Notes under the pieces: model-generated
Told to the model about the DNA's origin: nothing
The model's database searches: none
The model's input: the letters and a program-made list of their open reading frames with translations, nothing else
Position numbers and translations under genes: made by a program
Shown: in pieces, positions 7,645 to 14,840 of the stretch
How the letters are laid out: each line of letters starts with the position of its first letter
How positions within the stretch are numbered: position 1 is the stretch's first letter
Assembly (NCBI GenBank): GCA_900546485.1
Contig: URDK01000016.1
Location: 1-39,026 of the forward strand
Source: an uncultured Eubacteriales bacterium
GTDB lineage: Bacteria; Bacillota; Clostridia; Oscillospirales; Oscillospiraceae
Direction of reading: 5' to 3'
DNA length: 39,026 nt

Positions 7645-8400
7645 CTATGCGAAGTAATACTGCAGCCCGTCCGGCGTCTCCATCCGGCGGAGCCGCACAC
7701 CGAACACCTCATCGATAACGCCGCTTTCAAACACAGCCTCCGGCGCGTCCAGCATCCGGAGATGCCCGTCCTGCATGACGGCGATGGCGTCCGCGCGCCG
7801 GAGCGCGAGGCCGAGGTCGTGCGTCACGATGGCGACAGCACGGCCCTCATCCGCGAGGGAGCGCGCGGTGTCCATGACGCCGAGCTGGTGGCGGATGTCG
7901 AGGAAGGCGGTGGGCTCATCCATGAGCACCGTCTCCGCCCCCTGGGCGAGCGCCATCGCGAGATAGGCGCGCTGCCTCTGGCCGCCGGAGAGCTCCGGCA
8001 TGGGCCGCTCCGCAAGCTCGAGTGCGTCCGCGCGTCGGAGCGCGCAGTCCACCGCCTCGTGGTCCTCGCGCCGGTAGCGGCGGGGGTAGGAGAGATAGGG
8101 GAAGCGCCCGTGCAGCGCCATGCGCCGGACGCTTATGCTCGGTACGGGCCGGTCCTGAGGCATGTACGCCGCCCTTTGGGCGATGTCGCGGGAGCTGAGC
8201 GCCTCTGCTGGCACGCCGTCAAAGAGCACCTGCCCGCCCATGTGCTGCACCATGCCGAGCACGGCGCGCAGCAGCGTGCTCTTGCCGCAGCCGTTCGGTC
8301 CGGCAATTGCCGTGACGCGCCCGGGCGGGAAGGCGAGGCTCACGCCGTGGAGCACCTCGCGTCCGCCGTAGCCCGCGCGCAGGTCCTTTGTCTCAATCAT
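7645..8400 (-). CDS. FecE/BtuD-type ABC importer ATP-binding protein
   Basis: 251 aa. Walker A GPNGCGKST, Q-loop YMPQDRPVP, signature LSGGQRQR, Walker B VLMDEPTAFLD, D-loop, and H-loop IVTHD are all intact. The family energises uptake of iron-siderophores, heme or cobalamin together with FecCD permeases. ATG at 8400 is preceded by AAAGGGG at 7-8 nt and overlaps the permease stop by 8 nt. Substrate cannot be told from sequence; the siroheme genes on one side and sulfite reductase on the other suggest iron or a tetrapyrrole. Confidence 0.93.
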   Translation of the reverse strand: MIETKDLRAGYGGREVLHGVSLAFPPGRVTAIAGPNGCGKSTLLRAVLGMVQHMGGQVLFDGVPAEALSSRDIAQRAAYMPQDRPVPSISVRRMALHGRFPYLSYPRRYRREDHEAVDCALRRADALELAERPMPELSGGQRQRAYLAMALAQGAETVLMDEPTAFLDIRHQLGVMDTARSLADEGRAVAIVTHDLGLALRRADAIAVMQDGHLRMLDAPEAVFESGVIDEVFGVRLRRMETPDGLQYYFA

Positions 8401-9418
8401 GCGTGCGCCCCTTTCTCTGCCTGAGCAGCAGCCAGATGAAGAACGGCCCGCCGAAGAATGAGAGCAGTATGCCGACGGGCAGCTCATATGGAGTGAACAG
8501 CGTCCTCGCCGCAAGGTCGCAGAGTGTGAGCAGCGCGGCCCCGCCGAGCGCCGAGGCGGGGAGGAGCCGGCGGCTTTCGTCCCCGGCAAAACGGCGCATG
8601 ATATGCGGTACGATGAGGCCGACAAAGCCGATGAGCCCCGCAAAGCTCACCGCCGCGCCTGCAAGCGCCGCCGCGAGCGCGAGCAGCAGCACGCGCATGC
8701 GCCCGGTTTTTAGCCCCAGGCTGTGCGCCGTCTCCTGCCCGAGCATGAGCACGTCGAGCTCGTTCGTCAGCGTGAAGAGCAGCGCGAGCGCGATGAGCAC
8801 CACCCAGAATGCGGGAGCTATTCGCTGCATCGTGAGGTTCGCGAGGCTGCCTATGCGAAAGTCGGAGTAGCCGTTCAGCGCGTCGGGCCAGAAGGTGACT
8901 ATGGCGTCGATGCCTGCGGAGAGTATTCCGGAGACGGCGACACCCGCCAGGACGAGGGTTATCTTCGCCGCGCCGGTGCGCTCGGCTATGAGCAGCACGA
9001 GCAACACGCTCAGCAGCGCGCCGACAAAGGCCGCGAGCGGCACCAGCGCGTAGGCCGAGGGCGCGAGCGCGCAGCAGAGCGCCGCGGCCAGCCCGGCCCC
9101 GGCGTTGACGCCTATGACGTTGGGCGCAGCCAGCGGGTTGGAGAGCACGCCCTGGATTACCGCGCCGGAGACGGCGAGCGCTGCGCCCGCAACGAGGCAG
9201 CCGCAGGTGCGCGGCAGTCTCGAATAGAGCGCTATCCGCTCCGCCGCCGTGACGGCCTCGCCGGATATGAGCGCGCGCACCACGTCCGCGAGCGGCACCC
9301 TGACCGGCCCGAGCGCGAGGCTCATGCCGCAGGCGGCGAGACAGATCATCGCGAGCGCCGCAAAGAGCCGCGCGGTTTTAGCCCGCGTCGGGATAGAGGA
9401 TGTCCGCAAGCTTTTCAT
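8393..9418 (-). CDS. FecCD/BtuC-family ABC importer permease
   Basis: 341 aa with about 9-10 membrane helices. Family hallmarks: RLPRTCGCLVAGAALAVSGAVIQGVLSNPLAAPNVIG-VNAGAG near the N-terminus and GLIGFVGLIVPHIMRR in the C-terminal half, the coupling region for the ATPase. Start ATG follows GGGGGGAGGCC; it overlaps the binding-protein gene by 41 nt and the ATPase gene by 8 nt, so the three are one transcript. Works as a homodimer in the membrane. Confidence 0.94.
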   Translation of the reverse strand: MKSLRTSSIPTRAKTARLFAALAMICLAACGMSLALGPVRVPLADVVRALISGEAVTAAERIALYSRLPRTCGCLVAGAALAVSGAVIQGVLSNPLAAPNVIGVNAGAGLAAALCCALAPSAYALVPLAAFVGALLSVLLVLLIAERTGAAKITLVLAGVAVSGILSAGIDAIVTFWPDALNGYSDFRIGSLANLTMQRIAPAFWVVLIALALLFTLTNELDVLMLGQETAHSLGLKTGRMRVLLLALAAALAGAAVSFAGLIGFVGLIVPHIMRRFAGDESRRLLPASALGGAALLTLCDLAARTLFTPYELPVGILLSFFGGPFFIWLLLRQRKGRTHD

Positions 9419-10325
9419 AGGCCTCCCCCCAGCGTGCGTTGGGCTTCAGGTTGTAGAGCTCGTGCTCGAGGGTGTAAAAGCGCCCCTCGCGCACGGCCTG
9501 AAGCTCCGACCACGCCGGATTTTGCAGCAGCGTCTGCTCAAGCGTCTCCATGGCGTCCGTCGGGTCGGAGCCCTGGAGCACGACGAATATGTAGTCCGGC
9601 TCGGCGGCGATGATGGCCTCGAGGCTCAGGTCCTCAAGCAGGCTCTCGTCGCTGTCCGCGATGTTGACGCAGCCGAGGTCCGCGAGCATCTCGCCGAGGA
9701 CGAAGTCGCGGCTGCCCTTGACCTTGCAGCTCACGCCCGTGGCGCGGATGCAGAGCACCGTCGGCGCCTCGCCGGTCTGCCGCGCGATGGCCGCGTCCGC
9801 CTGAGCGCGCACGGCCTCGCCGTTTAGCTCATAGTTCTCCTCGCAGCCGGTCAGCGCCGTGCAGATGCCGAGCATGTTGAGATAGTCGTCAAGCGTCTGC
9901 ACATCGAAGTAGGCAACGCACATGCCCGCGGCCTCGAAGGTGTCCTGAAGCTCGAGATTCGCGGCGGTGTTGCAGCTTGCGAGGATGAGGTCGGGCTCGG
10001 CGGCAATGAGCGCCTCGAGGCTCGGCTCCTTGATGGCGCCTAGGTTCACCACGTCCTCGCCCAGACCCAGGTCGAAGGAGGTCCAGGAGTCGTCCGCCGC
10101 GGCGACGAGCGTGTCCTTGCCTCCAGCGAGGCACCAGACGTCGGCAAAGCTGCCGATCATCGCTGCAACGCGCTCGGGATGAGCGGGAGCCACGACCTCA
10201 CGGCCAAGGTCGTCCGTAAAGACATAGGTATCCGAGTTTTCCGTGGGCACGGCCTCAGCCTCGCCGCAGGCGGCGAGAGTGAACAGCAGGGCGGCGGCCA
10301 GCAGTGCGGAAGTGAGTTTTTTCAT
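9378..10325 (-). CDS. ABC importer substrate-binding lipoprotein (FecB/BtuF type)
   Basis: 315 aa. Signal peptide MKKLTSALLAAALLFTLAAC with lipobox LAAC, so it is tethered to the outer face of the membrane. The TVFTDDLGREV-like strand, ERVAAM, and PDLILAS repeated as PDYIFVV are typical of class III (helical backbone) metal-chelate binding proteins. An upstream in-frame ATG at 10340 lacks a ribosome site; ATG at 10325 has GGGTGTG before it. Delivers its ligand to the FecCD-type permease encoded next. Ligand unknown. Confidence 0.92.
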   Translation of the reverse strand: MKKLTSALLAAALLFTLAACGEAEAVPTENSDTYVFTDDLGREVVAPAHPERVAAMIGSFADVWCLAGGKDTLVAAADDSWTSFDLGLGEDVVNLGAIKEPSLEALIAAEPDLILASCNTAANLELQDTFEAAGMCVAYFDVQTLDDYLNMLGICTALTGCEENYELNGEAVRAQADAAIARQTGEAPTVLCIRATGVSCKVKGSRDFVLGEMLADLGCVNIADSDESLLEDLSLEAIIAAEPDYIFVVLQGSDPTDAMETLEQTLLQNPAWSELQAVREGRFYTLEHELYNLKPNARWGEAYEKLADILYPDAG

Positions 10326-10343
10326 GCGATTCACACCCATGGA

Positions 10344-10384
10344 TAAAAATATGCGGGGCTGGAAAGCTATCTAACCAGCCCCGC
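10344..10384 (-). terminator. terminator or attenuator after the sulfite reductase gene
   Basis: Perfect 10-bp stem GCGGGGCTGG (10353-10362) with CCAGCCCCGC (10375-10384), then ATATTTTTA on the minus strand. It lies between the sulfite reductase stop and the binding-protein start, so the importer operon gets either readthrough or its own start. Confidence 0.75.
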
Positions 10385-10400
10385 GCGTTTTCGTGCGGTT

Positions 10401-11354
10401 TCAGCAGCTCGCGCCGCCCTTGGCCTTAGCGGCAACGGCGAGGATGGCGTCCTTGCGGGAGAGTACGTCGTCGCTCTTGAGCTGGCGGATGAACTCGTCC
10501 ACGCCGACGCGGTCTATCGTGCGGCCGAAGCGCTCGCCGGTCTTGCCCAGCTCGCGGTAGAGGAGGATGGCCTTCTCTATGAGCTTCATGACCTCGTCCT
10601 CGGAGTACACGCCGCCGATGTTGGTGCCGAGGCGCTGGGTCTTGCCCCAGATGCCGCCGATGACCACGGCATAGCCGCGCTCTTTCTCAGAGAAGCTGTG
10701 CATCGGGCAGGCCTTGATGCACTTGCCGCAGTTCGTGCACTTTTCCTTGTCGACAACTATCTTGCCGGCAGGGCCGCGAGAGACGCAGTGCACGGGACAG
10801 CGCTCGATAACGCCGCACTTGACGCAGTTGCGGCACTTTATGAGGTCCTGCTCCGGCACGCTCTGACCGTAGACGCCGAAATCGTTGAGGCCGGGTTTGA
10901 CGCAGTTATTCGGGCAGCCGCCGACGGCTATCTTGAATTTGTGCGGCAGAGTGACGTTGTGCCAGCCGACAAAGAACTCGTCGTATATCCTCTTGGCAAA
11001 GGCCTGGGTGTCAAAGAGACCATGGACGCAGACGGTGCCCTTACAGGCCACAACGGGGCGGACGATGGAGCCGGTGCCGCCGGTGACGAGGCCCGCGGCC
11101 TCCACCTCGGCGACCAGGGGCTCGAGGTTCTCGTAGGGGATGCCCTGTATCTCTATGGTCAGACGGACGGTGAGCGCAACACGCCCGTCGCCGTATTTGC
11201 GCGCGACGTCGGTTACCATCTGCATCTGCTCGTTGGTGAACACGCCGTTGGGCGCGACAATACGGGCAATAAAGTGCTCGCCGTCGTTATTGAGTATGAG
11301 CCCGCGGCCCTTGAGGGCCTTCTTCTCGGCATCGGTGATTTTCAGCAAATCCAT
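10401..11354 (-). CDS. siroheme/4Fe-4S sulfite (or nitrite) reductase with ferredoxin insert
   Basis: 317 aa, the size of single-subunit anaerobic sulfite reductases (AsrC-like). C104, C109, C147 and C151 (CKGTVC then GGCPNNC) form the siroheme-linked [4Fe-4S] ligand set. Two ferredoxin-type clusters follow: C174-C177-C180-C186 region and C206-C209-C212-C216 (CTNCGKCIKAC). It would reduce sulfite to sulfide with six electrons from a ferredoxin or flavoprotein partner not seen here. Start: ATG at 11354 has AGGAGG only 2 nt away; the TTG two codons on is a possible real start. It leads the siroheme block. Nitrite as substrate cannot be excluded. Confidence 0.88.
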   Translation of the reverse strand: MDLLKITDAEKKALKGRGLILNNDGEHFIARIVAPNGVFTNEQMQMVTDVARKYGDGRVALTVRLTIEIQGIPYENLEPLVAEVEAAGLVTGGTGSIVRPVVACKGTVCVHGLFDTQAFAKRIYDEFFVGWHNVTLPHKFKIAVGGCPNNCVKPGLNDFGVYGQSVPEQDLIKCRNCVKCGVIERCPVHCVSRGPAGKIVVDKEKCTNCGKCIKACPMHSFSEKERGYAVVIGGIWGKTQRLGTNIGGVYSEDEVMKLIEKAILLYRELGKTGERFGRTIDRVGVDEFIRQLKSDDVLSRKDAILAVAAKAKGGASC

Positions 11355-11386
11355 CGCCTCCTGAACATTATCTCGGGATATAAAAC

Positions 11387-11416
11387 ATCGTAACGCCTCG
11401 GGGCGCGCCGCGTCAA
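11387..11416 (-). promoter_or_regulatory. probable promoter of the sulfite reductase/siroheme block
   Basis: Minus strand -35 TTGACG (11411-11416), 18-nt spacer, -10 TACGAT (11387-11392), about 30 nt before the ATG. The -10 is only a moderate match. No riboswitch-like fold is evident in the short leader. Confidence 0.4.
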
Positions 11417-11450
11417 GGGAAAATTCGACGTGCCCGGAGTTATTTTTCCG

Positions 11451-12266
11451 TCAAACGTGCCTTAGAGTGTATACGTCCGGCCTGCGGGCGGACATCAGGG
11501 GCAGCTGAGCGCGTATGCTTTCAACATAGGCAGGGTCAAGTTCGACATAGAGCGTGGTCTCTTCGGCGCCGGCGCGGGCGAGGATGTCGCCCCAGGGCGA
11601 GACTGCTATGGAGTTTGCATAGGAGACATAGCTGCCCTGTTCATCCCTCGCGGGCGCGCAGCCGAGGGTGTACACCTGGCTCTCCACGGCGCGGGAGCGG
11701 AACATGACCTCCCAGTGCGCCGGGCCCGTGGTCATGTTGAAGCTCGCCGGACAGAACACCGCCCAGGCCCCGTCGAGGGACATGATGCGCGCCAGCTCAG
11801 GGAAGCGCATGTCGAAGCAGATGCAAAGGCCCAGCTTGCCGAATTCCGTGTCGAAGGAGCATATCTCGTTGCCAGGCGTGAAAGTTGCGCTCTCCTTGAA
11901 GTGCTGCCCGCCCTCTACGGCTATGTCGAAGAGGTGGCTCTTGCGGCAGCGCGCGGCCTGGTTTCCCTCGCGGTCAAAGACAAAGGCGGTGTTGTAGAGC
12001 CTGCCGTCCTCGGCCTCGGGCACGGAGCCGCCGATGAGCCAGACGCGGTTTTCCCGCGCTGCGGCGGAGAGCATCTGCCAGGCCGGGCCGCCCGCGGGCT
12101 CCTGGTTCTCGATGAAGGAGCGGTTGCGGTACTCGCAGCAGAACATCTCGGGCAGTACGCAGATGTCGGCCCCGTTTTTTGCGGCCTCGTCGATGAGTTC
12201 ACGGGCGTGACGCAGGTTTTCAGCCTTGTCTGCGACGGTGCGCATTTGTATGAGCGCAGCTTTCAT
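11451..12266 (-). CDS. nitrilase-superfamily carbon-nitrogen hydrolase (omega-amidase-like)
   Basis: 271 aa. The Glu-Lys-Cys triad is visible: E40 in VLPEMF, K109 in CRKSHLFDI, C150 in CICFDMRFPE. The RKSHLFDI and FDMRFPELAR contexts are those of Nit1/Nit2 (omega-amidase or deaminated-glutathione amidase) rather than true nitrilases; it hydrolyses a small amide to acid and ammonia. Cytosolic, no signal. It lies 12 nt downstream of trxB, so the two are probably one transcript, hinting at thiol or sulfur amino acid metabolism (inference). Confidence 0.9.
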   Translation of the reverse strand: MKAALIQMRTVADKAENLRHARELIDEAAKNGADICVLPEMFCCEYRNRSFIENQEPAGGPAWQMLSAAARENRVWLIGGSVPEAEDGRLYNTAFVFDREGNQAARCRKSHLFDIAVEGGQHFKESATFTPGNEICSFDTEFGKLGLCICFDMRFPELARIMSLDGAWAVFCPASFNMTTGPAHWEVMFRSRAVESQVYTLGCAPARDEQGSYVSYANSIAVSPWGDILARAGAEETTLYVELDPAYVESIRAQLPLMSARRPDVYTLRHV

Positions 12267-12278
12267 GGCGTTTCCTCC

Positions 12279-13196
12279 TTACAGACTGTCTATGTAGCGG
12301 CAGGCAGCGACCGCAGCGGCCGCGCCGTCGCCCACGGCGGTGGTAAGCTGACGGACGGTCTTAGCACGGCAGTCGCCCGCGGCGAAAATGCCGGGGACGC
12401 CCGCAGCGCAGTCCTCGCCCGTTACGAACCAGCCGGACTCGTCCAGTGTCGCGACAGGCGCGAAGGCCGCGTTGGCAGCCTCGTAGCCCACGGCGACAAA
12501 GAGTCCATCGACCGCTATGCTGCGTTTTTCGCCCGTGGACTTGTCCTCGACCACGATGCCGGAGAGCTCGCCCTTGCCCTCAAGCGCGACGATGCGGCTG
12601 TTCATGAGGCGCGTGATGTTCCCGCGCGAGAGCACGGCACGGACGTTCGCCGCCTCGGCGCGGAACTCGTCGCGGCGATGTATTATGTAAACCCGAGAGC
12701 AGACGTTGGAGAGAAGCAGGGCATCCTGCAGAGCGGCGTCGCCGCCGCCCGCAACGGCGACGGGGCGGTCCTTGTAGAAGGCACCGTCGCAGACGGCGCA
12801 GTAGCAGACGCCACTGCCGGCGAGTTCTTCTTCACGGTCAACACCGAGTCTGCGGTGCTGGGCGCCGGTGGCGAGGATGACGGCCTTTGCGGCGTAGTCG
12901 CCGTCGGTGGTGGAGACGGTGAAGCCACCGGGGCTGGGAGAGACGGCGGTGACCTCGGTGAGCTCGGCCTCAGCGCCGAGGCCGAGGGCCTGGGAGAACA
13001 TGCGGTCGGCGAGCTCGGCGCCGGAGATCTCGGGTATGCCGGGGAAGTTGTCGACCTTGGGAGACCAGGCTATCTGGCCGCCGAAGCCGTTTTTCTCGAG
13101 AATGAGCGCGGATTTGTCCGCGCGCCGGGCGTAGATGGCCGCGGCGAGCCCGGCGGGACCTCCGCCGACGATGACGATGTCGTAAGAAGCAAGCAT
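12279..13196 (-). CDS. trxB: thioredoxin-disulfide reductase
   Basis: 305 aa flavoprotein. FAD motif GGGPAGLAAA (11-20), redox-active CAVC (C133-C136) followed by DG, NADPH motif GGGDAALQDA, and C-terminal FAVGYEAA-GIFAAGDCR. The common motif is CATC; CAVC occurs in many Clostridia. Reduces thioredoxins using NADPH. GGGAGAGATAACA precedes the ATG. Upstream 114 nt hold the promoter region, but no clear -35/-10 pair is seen. No thioredoxin gene adjoins it, although the NrdD redoxin domain nearby could be a client. Confidence 0.93.
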   Translation of the reverse strand: MLASYDIVIVGGGPAGLAAAIYARRADKSALILEKNGFGGQIAWSPKVDNFPGIPEISGAELADRMFSQALGLGAEAELTEVTAVSPSPGGFTVSTTDGDYAAKAVILATGAQHRRLGVDREEELAGSGVCYCAVCDGAFYKDRPVAVAGGGDAALQDALLLSNVCSRVYIIHRRDEFRAEAANVRAVLSRGNITRLMNSRIVALEGKGELSGIVVEDKSTGEKRSIAVDGLFVAVGYEAANAAFAPVATLDESGWFVTGEDCAAGVPGIFAAGDCRAKTVRQLTTAVGDGAAAAVAACRYIDSL

Positions 13197-13310
13197 TGTT
13201 ATCTCTCCCTTTGCAGTTTTAGGCGGGTTGTTCCGTCCCGTATTTAAATGATTCGTGTACTAATTTGCGTTTATATGTGTGCTGTTACGTTGGGCAGTAT
13301 CGCACTTGGC

Positions 13311-13685
13311 TTATTGCTTCTCAATTACGTACGCCTGCAAGCCCCTCTTGCAGCCGTTTTTCTCATAGAAGCCCTCGACGCCCGGCTGAGCGCCGAAGTA
13401 CAGCATAGTGGGCGTGTGCTCCTTCGCAAGAGCGAGCAGCCGGCTGCCAACGCCATGCTTCTGATACGCAGGCAATACGAGCAGCTCGGTTATCGTGCCG
13501 AAATAGTATCCGTCGGTCAGAATCCGCAGACAACCGACGAGCAGACTGCCGTCGTAGGCGGTGATATTCAGCGTCCTGTCCAGCGCCTCCTGCGTCCTGG
13601 CCTCGTCGTAATCCCCGGGCCAGACGTTGTTCGCCAGCGCCAAAAACGCCGGCGCGCTCAGCTTGTCGTCAACGATGTAGTCCAT
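13311..13685 (-). CDS. GNAT family N-acetyltransferase
   Basis: 124 aa. The GNAT core is visible: LVGCLRILTDGYYFGTITELLVLPAYQKHGVGSRLL, with the acetyl-CoA pyrophosphate loop Q-K-H-G-V-G, followed by LYFGAQPGVEGFYEKNGCKR, the usual last strand and helix. Acceptor substrate unknown. GGAGGG lies 6 nt before the ATG. It starts 21 nt after the metallo-hydrolase gene and is likely co-transcribed from the palindromic promoter at 14494-14535. Confidence 0.88.
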   Translation of the reverse strand: MDYIVDDKLSAPAFLALANNVWPGDYDEARTQEALDRTLNITAYDGSLLVGCLRILTDGYYFGTITELLVLPAYQKHGVGSRLLALAKEHTPTMLYFGAQPGVEGFYEKNGCKRGLQAYVIEKQ

Positions 13686-13706
13686 GGCTTCCCTCCTTGA
13701 ACTTTG

Positions 13707-14468
13707 TCACAGCCAGATGCCCCAGTCACCGTAGTTGTGGACGCCGCTGCCGTGGTGGAGCTCGCCCCGGGCTTTCAGCTCACGCAGGGCGTCACGCATT
13801 CTCAGCACAAGCTCTGGCTTTACGTCAAGCGAGTGGTGCGCGGGGAAGATGCGCTCGGCCTGCAGCGCCGCTATGCGCTCAAGCGAGTCCAGGTAGGCCT
13901 CGGGGTCGGTCGAAGGATAGTAGGCGAGCAGTATGTCCGCGTAAACGAGGTCGCCGGTATAGAGCCAGCGCCTGTCGGGCTCCCAGAAGCACATGTGCCC
14001 GGGCGAGTGCCCGGGAGTGTGCAGCACCTCGACGCTGCGCCCGCCGAGCTCTATTTTGTCGCCGTCACGCAGTACGCGGGAGGGCTTGCCCTGGAACATC
14101 TCGTACCCGGAGACATCAAAGCCATCCGGCAGCTCACAACGGTCAACGACCATGGGCCGTATCGTTTCAGCATCCAGCGGGAACTGTCCGCTGAGCCAGT
14201 CCAGCTCCGCCTCGTGAGCGTAGAACGCGGGAAACTCGCCGTGCCCGCCGATGTGGTCCCAGTGTATGTGCGTGGCAACAGGTATGACCGGCCCGGATAC
14301 CAGTTTCGAAACCTCGCCGCTTATCCTGCATATGCCCAGACCGCTGTCTATGAGCAGGCTGCGTTCCTTGCCGTGGAGGAGGTAGCAGTGCGTTTCCTCC
14401 CAGTGCCTGTATTCGCTTATAATGTGAGTGTCGCTGTCAAGCCTGTCTATGGTGAACCAGTTTCCCAT
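13707..14468 (-). CDS. metallo-beta-lactamase fold hydrolase
   Basis: 253 aa. Zinc motif THIHWDHIGGHGE (HxHxDH), HTPGHSPGHMCFW with the third metal His, GDLVYAD with the bridging Asp, and HHS near the C-terminus give a complete binuclear site. Closest in style to glyoxalase-II/lactonase-like enzymes; substrate unknown. ATG at 14468 is preceded by AAAGGGG at 8 nt; a GTG three codons earlier is less well placed. First gene of an operon with the GNAT gene, driven from a promoter inside a perfect palindrome. Confidence 0.88.
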   Translation of the reverse strand: MGNWFTIDRLDSDTHIISEYRHWEETHCYLLHGKERSLLIDSGLGICRISGEVSKLVSGPVIPVATHIHWDHIGGHGEFPAFYAHEAELDWLSGQFPLDAETIRPMVVDRCELPDGFDVSGYEMFQGKPSRVLRDGDKIELGGRSVEVLHTPGHSPGHMCFWEPDRRWLYTGDLVYADILLAYYPSTDPEAYLDSLERIAALQAERIFPAHHSLDVKPELVLRMRDALRELKARGELHHGSGVHNYGDWGIWL

Positions 14469-14493
14469 ACTAAACACCCCTTTTTAAAGCGTA

Positions 14494-14535
14494 CCGCTGA
14501 AGTATATTATACATATACTTCAGCGGCACAGTCAA
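14494..14535 (-). promoter_or_regulatory. promoter embedded in a 33-bp perfect palindrome
   Basis: Arms CCGCTGAAGTATAT (14494-14507) and ATATACTTCAGCGG (14513-14526) flank a 5-nt centre. On the minus strand TTGACT (14530-14535), an 18-nt spacer and TATAAT (14506-14511) form a good promoter whose spacer and -10 lie inside the palindrome. It looks like an operator that blocks RNA polymerase. The hairpin could also end ogt transcription, but the tail CTTTAAAAA is a weak U-run. Confidence 0.65.
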
Positions 14536-14537
14536 TT

Positions 14538-14840
14538 TTATATTCCGCACAGATCCATGTCCACTCGCCCGTCGGGGAGAAAGCTCACGCCCTCCGCTTC
14601 GAGCAGTCGGCGCTGGACCTCCGGGCCGCCGAAGGCGTAGCCGGAGCAGATGCTGCCGTCGCGGAAGACCACGCGGTGGCAGGGGATGACGCCGGGTTCC
14701 GGGTTGCGGTGCAACGCGAAGCCCACGCCACGTGCGCCGCGGGGGTTTCCCGCGAGTGCGGCGACATGCCCGTAGGACATGACCCGCCCGGCGGGTATGG
14801 CGCGCACGACCTCGTAGATCCGGCGCGTGAAGTCCGTCAT
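14538..14840 (-). CDS. MGMT-family DNA alkyltransferase (single-domain)
   Basis: 100 aa consisting only of the DNA-binding/active-site domain of O6-alkylguanine-DNA alkyltransferase. VMSYGHVAALAGNPRGARGVGFAL is the helix-turn-helix with the Arg finger; IPCHRVV contains acceptor C54. Because the Cys is kept it should be distinguished from ATL proteins, which have Trp there. It repairs or flags alkylated guanine. Its ATG overlaps the nrdD stop by 4 nt, so repair is linked to dNTP supply. Confidence 0.88.
   Translation of the reverse strand: MTDFTRRIYEVVRAIPAGRVMSYGHVAALAGNPRGARGVGFALHRNPEPGVIPCHRVVFRDGSICSGYAFGGPEVQRRLLEAEGVSFLPDGRVDMDLCGI

Noticed and set aside
11355..11450. Cobalamin riboswitch before the siroheme/importer block
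   Set aside because: The leader is only about 30 nt from the predicted promoter and lacks any B12-box-like sequence.
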